This document shows, one piece after another, positions 12,412 through 20,953 of a stretch of DNA of 64,000 bases. Source of the DNA: Streptomyces sp. V3I8 (GTDB lineage Bacteria > Actinomycetota > Actinomycetes > Streptomycetales > Streptomycetaceae); NCBI RefSeq assembly GCF_030817535.1, contig NZ_JAUSZL010000002.1, forward strand, positions 7,998,001 to 8,062,000. The letters are read 5' to 3'. Below the pieces are notes generated by a model. It made no database searches and was not told the DNA's origin. It worked only from the letters and a program-made list of their open reading frames with translations. Numbering within the stretch: position 1 is the first letter of the stretch; every line of letters starts with the position of its first letter. The translations under genes and the position numbers were made by a program.

Positions 12412-12430
12412 TGCAACTAGTGCAGTTGCA
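12412..12430. promoter_or_regulatory. MarR operator candidate
   Basis: TGCAACT, 5 bases, AGTTGCA: perfect 7-bp arms, lying between the MarR gene and the VOC gene. Spacing and position fit an operator for the MarR protein at 11930-12373. Confidence 0.65.
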
Positions 12431-12471
12431 TGGAGTTCGTCACCCCCGGGCCGGGCGGGCGGCCGCCCTGC

Positions 12472-12822
12472 TCAGGAGGCCTCCTGGACGAGCCCGATGT
12501 CGTTGCCGTCCGCGTCCTTCACGGAGGCGACGAGCATGCCGCCGCCGACGTCCTGGACGTCCTGGACCACCTCGGCGCCCGCGCCCACGAGCGCGGCCAG
12601 GTCCGCCCGGACGTCGGAGACGTGCCAGTAGGGGACGGGCCCGGTCAGGCCCTTGGCGTGGCCGTTCGGGTCGAGGCCGACCTCCGGCCGCCCCGGCGCC
12701 CGGAAGCCCACGTAGTACGCCTCGTCCGTGTACGGCTCCACTCCGAGGAGTGCGCCGAACAGGGCCTTGGCCCGGGCGAGATCCTTGACGGGATAGGTGA
12801 CGGTCCTGAGGCCTTCGGGCAT
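12472..12822 (-). CDS. VOC-family (glyoxalase-like) protein
   Basis: A 116-residue single-module vicinal-oxygen-chelate protein. TYPVKDLARAKALFGALLG begins the first beta-alpha-beta unit and VASVKDADGNDIGLVQ the conserved last strands, where the final metal-ligand position would be. The start at MPEGL is supported by GGAGGG 6 bases upstream. Substrate unknown: the family includes glyoxalases, dioxygenases and bleomycin-resistance-like binding proteins. Confidence 0.85.
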   Translation of the reverse strand: MPEGLRTVTYPVKDLARAKALFGALLGVEPYTDEAYYVGFRAPGRPEVGLDPNGHAKGLTGPVPYWHVSDVRADLAALVGAGAEVVQDVQDVGGGMLVASVKDADGNDIGLVQEAS

Positions 12823-12972
12823 GACGGGTCCCTCCGCTGATGTGATTCCACCGGCGCTCGTCCGCCGGTCTCCCACCGGTTCCTCGCCGGTGCCCTCACG
12901 CTACGGCCGCGTGCCGCGAACCCGCTTCTCCGATCCTGACCGGTTCGTTCCAGGTGCCTGCGGGGCGGACCG

Positions 12973-13557
12973 TCAGCCCGCGAAGATCTCCACCACCGAC
13001 CAGACGGCGAGCCCGAGCATGCAGATCCCGCCGATCCGCTGCACGGTCTTCAGCGGCACGCGCTTCGCGATGAAGCGTCCCGCCAGCAGCGCGAGCGCGG
13101 AGACCGACATCAGCGCGGCCGCGGCACCGACGGCCACCGACGCGACACCGTTCGTGGCCGCGAGGTTGGCGGTCGTGATCTGCGTCAGATCGCCCCACTC
13201 GCTGATGAAGACGGCCATGAAGGCGGTCGTGTAGACGGGCCAGAAACCGGCGACGGTCCGGCCGCCGGCGTCCTCCTCGTCGTCGTCCGCGCCGCCGCGC
13301 AGCAGCATGAACGCGCCGAACGCGAAGAGCGCGGCCGAGACCGACTTGACGGTCCAGTCGGGCAGCAGGCCGATGAGGCTGCCGGCGCCGACGGCGATCG
13401 CGACATGCACGATGAACGCGGTGGACGTACCGAACCACACGTACAGCGGCCGCATACGGGTGCCCATGGCCAGCGACGCGAACATCGTCTTGTCGGGCAG
13501 TTCGGCGAGGAAGATCAGCCCGAAAGCGGTGAGGATCGCCAGGGGGTCGAGATGCAT
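12973..13557 (-). CDS. GDT1/TMEM165-family membrane protein, probable manganese exporter
   Basis: A 194-residue integral membrane protein with about six helices in two repeats of three. Each repeat has the acidic family motif: AELPDKT near residue 15 and SEWGDLTQ in the second half. Family members move Mn2+ or Ca2+ out of the cytoplasm. Upstream, and in the same direction, stands a yybP-ykoY Mn2+ riboswitch, which fits Mn2+ export. A hydrophilic Asp/Glu-rich loop (DDDEEDAGG) separates the repeats. The start at 13557 (MHLDPLA) is chosen because the frame upstream belongs to the riboswitch leader. Confidence 0.9.
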   Translation of the reverse strand: MHLDPLAILTAFGLIFLAELPDKTMFASLAMGTRMRPLYVWFGTSTAFIVHVAIAVGAGSLIGLLPDWTVKSVSAALFAFGAFMLLRGGADDDEEDAGGRTVAGFWPVYTTAFMAVFISEWGDLTQITTANLAATNGVASVAVGAAAALMSVSALALLAGRFIAKRVPLKTVQRIGGICMLGLAVWSVVEIFAG

Positions 13558-13682
13558 TCCGGTGGCTTTCTCTAGGACCGGGCCCCCGGATCTTCGCGAA
13601 GCGCCCTCGACGGGGGCGACGGGAGAACCGATCGGCCCGGCACGACGGGTGCGCCGCGGGATACGCGGGCACGGCAATGCCT

Positions 13683-13786
13683 GGCCGAAGGTCTCGCCCA
13701 CCCGTGTGACCACAGGGCCCGGCCACCGGGAACCCGGGGGTTCCAGCGTGTCGACGACCGGTTCGCAGGGCTACTCCCCTTCGCGG
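13683..13786 (-). promoter_or_regulatory. yybP-ykoY manganese riboswitch
   Basis: On the minus strand the leader contains the invariant GGGGAGTAGC (13779-13770) and, about 75 nt later, GCGAGACC (13697-13690). The closing stem is visible: CGAAGG (13783-13778) pairs perfectly with CCTTCG (13691-13686). GTCGACACGC in between fits the conserved loop of the first arm. The element is 126 bases upstream of a GDT1-family exporter, the most common target of this Mn2+-sensing aptamer. Mn2+ would be expected to turn expression on. Confidence 0.87.
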
Positions 13787-13925
13787 TCACTCAGTGTACA
13801 GGGCATCGGTACGGCCCCGCATGGGCACGAGGCGGTCGGGTATAAGTGGTGCATTCCGCACGGAAGGACTATCCCGGGTGAATCGCCTTCCGGGAGGTCG
13901 CGCAGCGAGGACGGAACACGGCACC

Positions 13926-14351
13926 ATGAGCGGCCCGCCCGACGAAGACACCGCCGTTGTGATCCTGCGGGCCCTGGGGGTCCTGGCCCACGACGGGGGG
14001 AACGAGCACGCGCGGGCGGCCCTGACGGGCAGCCACGTGCTGGTCCCGTCGTACGGGGACGACGACGGCGCGGACCCGCTCGGACTGACCCTGCCGGTGA
14101 CGGGGCGGACCGTGCTGGTCTTCACCTCGGAGGCGCGTATGGTCCGCCGCCTGCCGGACGTCGTCCACTACTGCCTCGTCCCGCTGGGCGCGCTCCCGGC
14201 GCACTGGCCGGAGCGCGATCCCTCCCTCGCCATCGACATCGGCTCACCGGACAGCGTGCTGCTGACCGCCGAGGGGGTACGGCTCCTCCTGTCCGCCGGG
14301 ACCGCGTCCGCCGGGGCGGCCCACCCCCGGCTCAGGTGGACTGACGTGTGA
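13926..14351 (+). CDS. SseB-family protein
   Basis: 141 residues, paralogue of the gene at 10175-10582. It shows the same order of blocks: SHVLVPS, VLVFTSEARMVRRLP, YCLVPLGALPAHWP and a final strand with LLTAEGVRLLL. The start is ATG at 13926, after a short upstream frame that is not conserved. The last 20 bp overlap the 3' end of the convergent LacI-family gene. Function unknown. Confidence 0.75.
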   Translation: MSGPPDEDTAVVILRALGVLAHDGGNEHARAALTGSHVLVPSYGDDDGADPLGLTLPVTGRTVLVFTSEARMVRRLPDVVHYCLVPLGALPAHWPERDPSLAIDIGSPDSVLLTAEGVRLLLSAGTASAGAAHPRLRWTDV

Positions 14352-15357
14352 CCAGCTCCGTCGGCAGGATCACCGCCGCCGGGTCCTCGCCGCCGATCTG
14401 GGCCAGCAGCACCCGGACCATCTCGGAGCTGATGCGGTCGTAGGGCTGGCGGATCGTGGTGAGCTCGGGGCTGGAGGCGACCGCCGCCGAGGAGTCGTCG
14501 AAGCCGCCCACCGCGACGTCACCGGGAACGGTCCGGCCCGCGCGCTGCAGCGTGCTCAGCACACCCTGCGCCATCAGGTCGGACGCCACGAACACCGCGT
14601 CCATGTCCGGTGCCCGCTCCAGGAGGAGCCCGGCGCCCGCCTCACCGCTGGCCCGGCTGTAGTCGCCGGACACGACGAGACGTTCGTCCAGGCCGATGCC
14701 CGCCTCGGTGAGCACCTCCCGGTAGCCGGCCAGCCGCTCGACACCGCCGGGGGTGTCCAGCGGCCCCGTCACCATCCCCACCCGGCGCCGGCCGAGCGAG
14801 ACCAGGTGGCGCACCATGTCGCGGGCGCCGTCCCGGTCGTCCGCCGCCACGTAGCTGATCTTGGATCCGACGCCGATGGGCTTGCCGCACATGACGAGCG
14901 GCACTCCGGCGTCGCGCAGTTGCTCGGCCACCGGGTCGCCGGAGTGGCTGGAGACCAGCAGCACCCCGTCGACATGGCCCGCGGTGATGTACCGGGTGAT
15001 ACGGCGGCGCTCGTCCTCGGTGCCCGCCAGCATCAGCAGCAACGGGATGTCGTGCGCCGCCAGTGCCTGCGTGCAACCGCGCAGCAGGACATTGAAGTTG
15101 GGGTCCTCGAAGAACCTCTCCTGCGGCTCCGTGAGCAGGAAGCCGATCGAGTCCGAGCGTCCGGTGATCAGCGAGCGGGCATGCCGGTTCACGACGTAAC
15201 CCGTCCTGCGGATGGCGGCGTTGACCGCCTCCTGGGCGGCGGGGCTCACATAGTGACCGCCGTTGAGGACGCGTGACACGGTCCCCCGTGAGACTCCCGC
15301 CTCGCGCGCGACGTCGTGGATCGTCGGCGGTCGGCGCCGGCCCCCCGATTGGCTCAT
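14332..15357 (-). CDS. LacI-family repressor of the galactan locus
   Basis: 341 residues. The LacI HTH is at the N-terminus (TIHDVAREAGVSRGTVSRVL), followed by hinge helix and a periplasmic-binding-protein-like effector domain (from about residue 65) ending with FDDSSAAVASSPELTTIRQP and the typical RQST tail. It is the last gene of a minus-strand run with an ABC sugar importer, and the divergent gene encodes a beta-galactosidase, so a galacto-oligosaccharide is the likely inducer. A LacI-type palindrome (18558-18573) lies between the two arms of the locus. Confidence 0.92.
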   Translation of the reverse strand: MSQSGGRRRPPTIHDVAREAGVSRGTVSRVLNGGHYVSPAAQEAVNAAIRRTGYVVNRHARSLITGRSDSIGFLLTEPQERFFEDPNFNVLLRGCTQALAAHDIPLLLMLAGTEDERRRITRYITAGHVDGVLLVSSHSGDPVAEQLRDAGVPLVMCGKPIGVGSKISYVAADDRDGARDMVRHLVSLGRRRVGMVTGPLDTPGGVERLAGYREVLTEAGIGLDERLVVSGDYSRASGEAGAGLLLERAPDMDAVFVASDLMAQGVLSTLQRAGRTVPGDVAVGGFDDSSAAVASSPELTTIRQPYDRISSEMVRVLLAQIGGEDPAAVILPTELVTRQST

Positions 15358-15359
15358 GG

Positions 15360-16265
15360 TCACGACTTTACGGCTCCCGACAGGAGATCGAGACTCCAGA
15401 ACCGCTGGATGACCAGGAAGAGCGCGACGAGCGGGACCACCGCGAGCAGCGCGCCGGTGATCACCAGGGTGTAGAGGGCCGGAGTGTTGGAGCCCTGTTC
15501 GAGAAGCGTGAACAGACCGAGGGTGATCGGGAACTTCTCGTCGTCGCTGAGCATGATGTACGGCAGCAGGAAGTTGTTCCACACCGCCACGAACTGGAAC
15601 AGGAAGACCGTCACCAGTCCGGGCACCATCATCGGCAGCGCGATCCGGGTGAAGATCCGCAGCTCGCTCGCGCCGTCCATCCGCCCGGCCTCGACGACAT
15701 CGGCGGGCACGGCCGCGGCCGAGTAGATCCGCGCGAGATACACCCCGTAGGGGGACAGGATCAGCGGCAGCAGCACGGACGCGTACGAGTCCGTGAGGTC
15801 GGCCTCGGCCATCAGCAGGTACTGCGGAATGGCCAGGATCACCGGCGGCATCAGCACGCCCGCCAGCAGGATGTTGAAGACGGTCTCGCGGCCGCGGAAG
15901 CGGTAGATCGCCAGTGCGTACCCGCTGAACGCCGAGACGGCCGTCGACAGGAGGGCGCCGAGGCCCGCGTAGAGGGCGGAGTTGCCCATCCACTTCCAGT
16001 ACACGCCGTCGCGGTAGGCGTTGAGGTCCGCGACGTTCTCGGCGAAGCCCGTGCCCGGCAGGAACGTGAACGTCGAGAACAGCTCGCTGCCCGACTTGGT
16101 CGCCGCGATCACCACCCAGGCCACCGGCAGCAGGCAGTAGAGCGCGCCGATCAGCAGGGTCACCGTGGGGACGAAGGCGATCCGGCGGGGCCGCGGCGGT
16201 CCCTGGGCGGTGCCGGGCGTCGTCCCGGCGGCCGGGGCCGCCTTGCGGACGGCGAGGGAACTCAT
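15360..16265 (-). CDS. carbohydrate ABC transporter permease (MalG type)
   Basis: 301-residue inner-membrane subunit with six predicted helices after a Pro/Ala-rich cytoplasmic N-terminus. The EAA loop that contacts the ATPase is seen as EAGRMDGASELRIFTRIALPMMVPGL. It overlaps the upstream permease by 4 bp (ATGA), showing translational coupling. No ATPase gene is present in the locus; such Streptomyces importers normally share the general ATPase MsiK encoded elsewhere. Confidence 0.93.
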   Translation of the reverse strand: MSSLAVRKAAPAAGTTPGTAQGPPRPRRIAFVPTVTLLIGALYCLLPVAWVVIAATKSGSELFSTFTFLPGTGFAENVADLNAYRDGVYWKWMGNSALYAGLGALLSTAVSAFSGYALAIYRFRGRETVFNILLAGVLMPPVILAIPQYLLMAEADLTDSYASVLLPLILSPYGVYLARIYSAAAVPADVVEAGRMDGASELRIFTRIALPMMVPGLVTVFLFQFVAVWNNFLLPYIMLSDDEKFPITLGLFTLLEQGSNTPALYTLVITGALLAVVPLVALFLVIQRFWSLDLLSGAVKS

Positions 16266-17185
16266 CGTGCTGCCTCCTGCTTGGTACGGGAGTTCGCGGC
16301 CCGCAGGAAGCCGAAGGACAGGACCAGCGTGACGAGCGCGATGATCACCGCGGTCGCCGCGGCGGAGTGGATGTCGCCCTTGCCGAAGGCGTCCTGGTAC
16401 ACCTTCATCAGCGGACTCCAGGTGGTGGAGACGGAGTTGGTGAGGGGCTTGAGCGTGGTCGGCTCGCTGAACACCTGGAGCGTCGCGATGATCGAGAAGA
16501 AGAAGGTGAGCACCAGCGACGGCACCACCATCGGGATCTTGATCCGCAGCGCGGTCTGCAGCGGGGTCGCGCCGTCCAGTTTCGCCGCCTCGTACACCTC
16601 GGCGGGGATGGCCTGCAGCGCGGTGTAGATGACGATCATGTTGAAGCCCGTGCCGCCCCACACCGCGATGTTGGACAGCGCGACGTACAGCGGCCCGCCG
16701 TCCAGCAGGTCCGGCTGCGGCAGGCCCAGCCGGTCGAGGACGAAGTAGAAGGGGCTGACGTCCGGGAGGTAGAGGAAACCCCAGAGCATCGCCGCGACGA
16801 CACCGGGAATGGCGTACGGCAGGAAGATCGCGAGCCGGGTGACCGGCGCGAGGCGGACCCGGTCGGTGTCGAGCATCAGCGCGAACAGCAGCGCGAGCCC
16901 CAGCATCACCGGGACCACGATGGCGCCGTACCCGAGCACGCGTAGCGCTCCGGCCAGCAGTTCGGAGTCGGTGAGGGAGTCGGTGTAGTTCTCCAGGCCC
17001 GCCCAGACCTCGCTGCGGGCGCCCGTGCCCAGGCCCAGGCCCTTGACCTGGACCTTGTGCAGGCTGAGCCACACCGCGTAGCCGATGGGCAGCGCGAAGA
17101 AGAGGGCGAACAGGATCGTCGCGGGGAGGAGGAAGGCGTACGGGGCTCCCTTGGCCCCGTACGCCTTCCGGCGTGCGCTCGTCAC
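16262..17185 (-). CDS. carbohydrate ABC transporter permease (MalF type)
   Basis: 307-residue membrane subunit, first permease of the importer. Six helices; the EAA loop reads EAAKLDGATPLQTALRIKIPMVVPSL. The start is GTG at 17185, which overlaps the stop of the solute-binding protein by 4 bp (GTGA); a longer open frame upstream lies inside that gene and is rejected. With the MalG-type subunit it should form the channel for a galacto-oligosaccharide. Confidence 0.93.
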   Translation of the reverse strand: MTSARRKAYGAKGAPYAFLLPATILFALFFALPIGYAVWLSLHKVQVKGLGLGTGARSEVWAGLENYTDSLTDSELLAGALRVLGYGAIVVPVMLGLALLFALMLDTDRVRLAPVTRLAIFLPYAIPGVVAAMLWGFLYLPDVSPFYFVLDRLGLPQPDLLDGGPLYVALSNIAVWGGTGFNMIVIYTALQAIPAEVYEAAKLDGATPLQTALRIKIPMVVPSLVLTFFFSIIATLQVFSEPTTLKPLTNSVSTTWSPLMKVYQDAFGKGDIHSAAATAVIIALVTLVLSFGFLRAANSRTKQEAAR

Positions 17186-18504
17186 TCCGCGACCTCGAAG
17201 CCCTGCTTCTCGAGGTCGGCGACGGTCTCGTCCTGCATCTTCGTCAGGGCCGTACCGAAGTCCGACTTGTTCTTGGCGGCCGAGCCGAAGGCGTCGTTGA
17301 ACGTGCTGTACGCGACGTTCACGTTCGGGCCCCACGCGGAGGGCGCGGCGGTCTTCGCGATGGCGGCGGCCTGCGTGTAGAAGTCGGGCTGATCGGCGAA
17401 GTACGCCGGCGGCTCGGCGAAGGCGTCACCGGTCTGCGCGGTCGTGGCGGCCGGGTAGATGCCGCCCTCCTTGGCGAGCGCGGTCAGCGCCTGCGGGTCC
17501 GTGTTCAGCCAGGCGGCGAACTTCGCGGCGGCCGACCTGTGCTTCGAGTCGGTGGTGACGGCGGTGGACGAACCGCCCCAACTGCCGGTGACGTTCTCGG
17601 TGTCGGACCACTGCGGCAGCGGGGCCATCGCCCACTTGCCCTTGGTGTCGGGCGCGGCGGTGGTGAGGGTGCCCGGTGCCCAGACCGCGCTCACCCAGGC
17701 GATCTGCTTGCCGGTGTTCATCGCCTTGTTCCAGGCGGGCGTGTACATCGGCTGGTTGTCGACGGCGCCCTCCTTCACCAGGCCGCCCCAGAAGTCGGCG
17801 ACCTTCCGCGTCGCCGCGTCGTCGATGCCGACCTTCCAGGTGTCGCCCTCGGTGGTCCACCACTTGGCACCGGCCTGCTGGGCGAGACCGGCGAACAGCC
17901 CGGAGTCGTTGGCGGAGAAGGTGGTCAGGTCCGTCTGCGGCGCCTTCTTCTTCAGCGCGCGGGCGGTCTCGGCGAACTGCTCCCAGGTCTCGGGGACTTC
18001 GAGGCCGTACTTCTTGAACAGGTCCTCGCGGTAGTAGAACATCATCGGCCCGGAGTCCTGCGGGATCGCGTACACCGCGTCCGAGCCCAGGGTGGTCTGC
18101 TGCCAGACGCCCTCGGCGAACTTGTCCTTCACCCCGTCCACGTCGCCGGCTATGTCGGCGAGCGCGTCGTTGCTGACCAGCGTCGGCAGGGCCTGGTACT
18201 CGGCCTGCACCAGGTCCGGGGCCTTCCTGGCCTTGTGCGCGGTCAGGATCTTGGTGACCAGGGTGTCGCCGGACGCCTGCTTCTTGACCGTGACGTCGAT
18301 CCGGTCCTTCTTGCCCTGGCCCTGGTTCCACAGGTCGACGACCTTGTCCATGCCCGGCGCCCAGGCCCAGTACGTCAGCGAGACCGGCCCCGATCCGGCC
18401 CCGTCGTCCTCGTCGTCCGAGGACCCGCAGGCGGCGAGCGCGGAGGCGCCGAGCGTGACGGCGACCGAGATGGTCACGAGGCGACGCAGCTTCGTGTGTG
18501 GCAT
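17182..18504 (-). CDS. extracellular sugar-binding lipoprotein
   Basis: 440-residue solute-binding protein that captures the sugar at the membrane surface. The signal peptide ends in the lipobox LAAC (Cys26), followed by a short acidic Ser/Asp/Glu linker and a two-lobe SBP fold of the family-1 type. It is the first gene of the importer operon, 54 bp downstream of a LacI operator-like palindrome that overlaps its promoter. Neighbouring beta-galactosidase and endo-galactanase suggest beta-1,4-galacto-oligosaccharides as ligand. Confidence 0.93.
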   Translation of the reverse strand: MPHTKLRRLVTISVAVTLGASALAACGSSDDEDDGAGSGPVSLTYWAWAPGMDKVVDLWNQGQGKKDRIDVTVKKQASGDTLVTKILTAHKARKAPDLVQAEYQALPTLVSNDALADIAGDVDGVKDKFAEGVWQQTTLGSDAVYAIPQDSGPMMFYYREDLFKKYGLEVPETWEQFAETARALKKKAPQTDLTTFSANDSGLFAGLAQQAGAKWWTTEGDTWKVGIDDAATRKVADFWGGLVKEGAVDNQPMYTPAWNKAMNTGKQIAWVSAVWAPGTLTTAAPDTKGKWAMAPLPQWSDTENVTGSWGGSSTAVTTDSKHRSAAAKFAAWLNTDPQALTALAKEGGIYPAATTAQTGDAFAEPPAYFADQPDFYTQAAAIAKTAAPSAWGPNVNVAYSTFNDAFGSAAKNKSDFGTALTKMQDETVADLEKQGFEVAE

Positions 18505-18557
18505 GGATGTATCTCCCTGACCGTGGTCTCCGCCTGCTGCGGAGGCCTGCCATGCTT

Positions 18558-18573
18558 CTGTGAGCGTTCACAG
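18558..18573. promoter_or_regulatory. LacI-family operator
   Basis: CTGTGAGCGTTCACAG: arms CTGTGA/TCACAG around a CG centre, one mismatch from the canonical TGTGAGCGCTCACA. It lies between the divergent importer and beta-galactosidase genes and overlaps the -10 of the importer promoter, so the LacI protein at 14332-15357 should repress there. Confidence 0.75.
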
Positions 18574-18600
18574 TAGAGAAACATCCCGGACACTTGTCAA
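18570..18600 (-). promoter_or_regulatory. importer promoter
   Basis: On the minus strand TTGACA (18600-18595) and TACTGT (18575-18570) are separated by 19 bases; the -10 overlaps the operator. The spacing is longer than ideal. A plus-strand TTGTCA (18594-18599) with TTATGT (18618-18623, 18-bp spacing) could serve the beta-galactosidase. Confidence 0.5.
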
Positions 18601-18689
18601 TGGTTGTAGCTGTGCGGTTATGTTGGCCTCGCGCCGCTGGCGCTGTGTGTGCACGTTCCCAGAAGATCGAATGACCGGGAGACATTTCC

Positions 18690-20711
18690 ATGCCGGAGAC
18701 CACCCCCAAGGGCCTCACCGGGCTCGCCTTCGGTGGGGACTACAACCCCGAGCAGTGGCCGGAGGCGGTCTGGCACGAGGACGTCCGGCTGATGCGCGAG
18801 GCCGGCGTCACGATGGTCAGCGTCGGCATCTTCTCCTGGGCGCTCCTGGAGCCCTCGCCGGGCGGCTACGACTTCGGCTGGCTCGACCGGGTACTGGACC
18901 TGCTGCACGAGAACGGCATACGCGCCGACCTCGGTACGCCGACCGTCGCGCCGCCCGCCTGGTTCTACCGCGAGCACCCCGAGGCGCTGCCCGTGGCCGC
19001 CGACGGCACCCGCTACGCGTTCGGCTCACGCGGCGCCATCTGCCACAGCAACCCGCACTACCGGTCGGCCGCCGCGGACATCACCACCCGGCTCGCCACC
19101 CGGTACGCCGGGCACCCCGCACTGGCCCTGTGGCACGTCCACAACGAGTACGGCGTCCCGGTCTCGGCCTGCTACTGCGACGGCTGCGCCGCCCACTTCC
19201 GCCGCTGGCTCGCCCGGACGTACGGCACGGTCGACGCGGTCAACGAGGCCTGGGGCACGGCCTTCTGGGGCCAGCGGTACGCGGACCTCGACCAGATCAA
19301 CCCGCCCCGGCTGACCCCGACGGTCGGCAACCCGGGCCAGGCCCTCGACTACAAGCGGTTCGCCGACGCCACCATGCGCGAGAACTTCGTGGCCGAGCGG
19401 GACATCCTGCACCGCCTGGCGCCCGGCGTCCCGGTCACCACGAACTTCATGACCGCCCTCAGCCAGTGCGACTCCGTCGACTACTGGGCCTGGGGCCGCG
19501 AGGTCGACCTCGTCAGCAACGACCACTACCTGATCACCGACGGCCGCCGTACGCACGTCAACCTCGCGATGGCCGCCGACCTCACCCGCTCCGTGGCGGG
19601 CGGCGCCCCCTGGCTGCTGCTCGAACACTCCACGTCGGGCGTCAACTGGCAGGCCCGCAACCCCGCGAAGGCACCGGGCCAGATGGCCCGCAACTCGCTC
19701 GCCCATGTGGCGAGGGGCTCCGACGGCGCGATGTTCTTCCAGTGGCGGCAGTCCCGGCGCGGCGCGGAGAAGTTCCACTCGGCGATGCTCCCGCACGCCG
19801 GCACCGACTCCCGGGTGTGGCGCGAGGTGGTCGAACTCGGCGCGTCCGTGGACTCGTTGAGCCAGATCCGCGGCACCCGTACCGTGGCCGACGCCGCCGT
19901 CCTGTGGGACTGGCACTCCTGGTGGGCGCAGAACCTGGCCTGGCACCCGAGCGAGGACCACGACCCGCGCGAGCGCGCCGACGCCTTCTACGAGGCCCTC
20001 TACGACCGGCACCTCACCGTCGACTTCGCCCACCCGGAAGCCGACCTGTCGGCCTATCCCCTTGTCGTCGTACCGGCGCTCTACCTGATGACCGAGACCG
20101 CCGGACGGAACCTGACGCGGTACGTCGAGGGCGGCGGCACCCTCGTCGTCTCCTACTTCTCCGGCATCGTCGACGAGCACGACGCCGTGCACGAGGGCGC
20201 GTACCCCGGTCCGCTGCGCGATGTCCTCGGCCTGACGGTCGAGGAGTTCTCCCCGCTGCCGGCGGGCGGGCAGGTGCGCCTCGCCGGACCCGACGGGTCC
20301 GAGCTCGCCGGCGACGTGTGGAGCGAGTTCGTGGTGCCGCGCGGCGCGGAGACCGTGTGGACGTACGCCGACGGGCTCGCCGCCGGACGCCCCGCGGTCA
20401 CCCGGCACCGGTTCGGTGCGGGATCCGCGTGGTACGTGTCGACGCGGCTCGGGGCCGCGGGGCTGGACGCGCTGATCGGCTGGACCGCCGACGACGCGCG
20501 GATCGCCCCGCGGGCCGATCTGCCGCGGGACGTCGAAGTGGTGCGGCGGGCGGGGGAGTCGGGCACGTTCCTCTTCGCGATCAACCACTCCGGTGCCGAG
20601 GTCAAGGTGCCGATCGAGGCGCACGGTACGGAGCTGCTCACCGGTGAGCGGGCCGCGGGGCGTCTCGCGGTGCCCGCGGGGGCCGTCCGGGTCGTACGCC
20701 TCGACGACTGA
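18690..20711 (+). CDS. beta-galactosidase, GH42
   Basis: 673-residue cytoplasmic enzyme that releases galactose from beta-galactosides. The N-terminal GH42 barrel begins GLAFGGDYNPEQWPEAVW; the acid/base Glu is in HVHNEYG (about 155) and the nucleophile Glu in LLLEHSTSGVNW (about 313). A Cys cluster (CYCDGC) typical of the zinc site follows. Next come the trimerisation domain (from about 395) and a small C-terminal domain. There is no signal peptide, so it acts on imported oligosaccharides, divergent from the importer genes. Confidence 0.95.
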   Translation: MPETTPKGLTGLAFGGDYNPEQWPEAVWHEDVRLMREAGVTMVSVGIFSWALLEPSPGGYDFGWLDRVLDLLHENGIRADLGTPTVAPPAWFYREHPEALPVAADGTRYAFGSRGAICHSNPHYRSAAADITTRLATRYAGHPALALWHVHNEYGVPVSACYCDGCAAHFRRWLARTYGTVDAVNEAWGTAFWGQRYADLDQINPPRLTPTVGNPGQALDYKRFADATMRENFVAERDILHRLAPGVPVTTNFMTALSQCDSVDYWAWGREVDLVSNDHYLITDGRRTHVNLAMAADLTRSVAGGAPWLLLEHSTSGVNWQARNPAKAPGQMARNSLAHVARGSDGAMFFQWRQSRRGAEKFHSAMLPHAGTDSRVWREVVELGASVDSLSQIRGTRTVADAAVLWDWHSWWAQNLAWHPSEDHDPRERADAFYEALYDRHLTVDFAHPEADLSAYPLVVVPALYLMTETAGRNLTRYVEGGGTLVVSYFSGIVDEHDAVHEGAYPGPLRDVLGLTVEEFSPLPAGGQVRLAGPDGSELAGDVWSEFVVPRGAETVWTYADGLAAGRPAVTRHRFGAGSAWYVSTRLGAAGLDALIGWTADDARIAPRADLPRDVEVVRRAGESGTFLFAINHSGAEVKVPIEAHGTELLTGERAAGRLAVPAGAVRVVRLDD

Positions 20712-20726
20712 CCCGGCCCACGGATT

Positions 20727-20909
20727 TCGCCCCCGCCGCCCTTTCCCGTCCCGACCTCGGGGGCTCGGCCCCCGAACCCCCGCTCCTCGAACGCCGGAGG
20801 GGCTGATTCTCAGCCCGTCCGGCGTTCGAGGACGAGCGCGAAGCGCGACAGCGGGGGTCTGGGGGCGCAGCCCCCAGGGACGGGAACGGGAAGGGGCGGC
20901 GGGGGCGGA
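20727..20909. repeat. long imperfect palindrome
   Basis: A nested inverted repeat fills most of the space between beta-galactosidase and endo-galactanase. The core arms (20783-20806 and 20810-20833) match at 22 of 24 positions around a 3-base loop. Outer arms starting at 20727 (CGCCCCCGCCGCCC) and ending near 20909 also pair, and smaller hairpins are nested inside, e.g. CTGGGGG/CCCCCAG at 20859-20877. It may terminate or weaken read-through into the galactanase. Confidence 0.8.
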
Positions 20910-20953
20910 GAACCAACCCCATCCACCGCACGTCGAAGGGACGACGGACGACG

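Noticed and set aside
13558..13713. N-terminal extension of the GDT1-family gene
   Set aside because: The frame is open, but it coincides with the riboswitch leader and has no membrane or conserved sequence.
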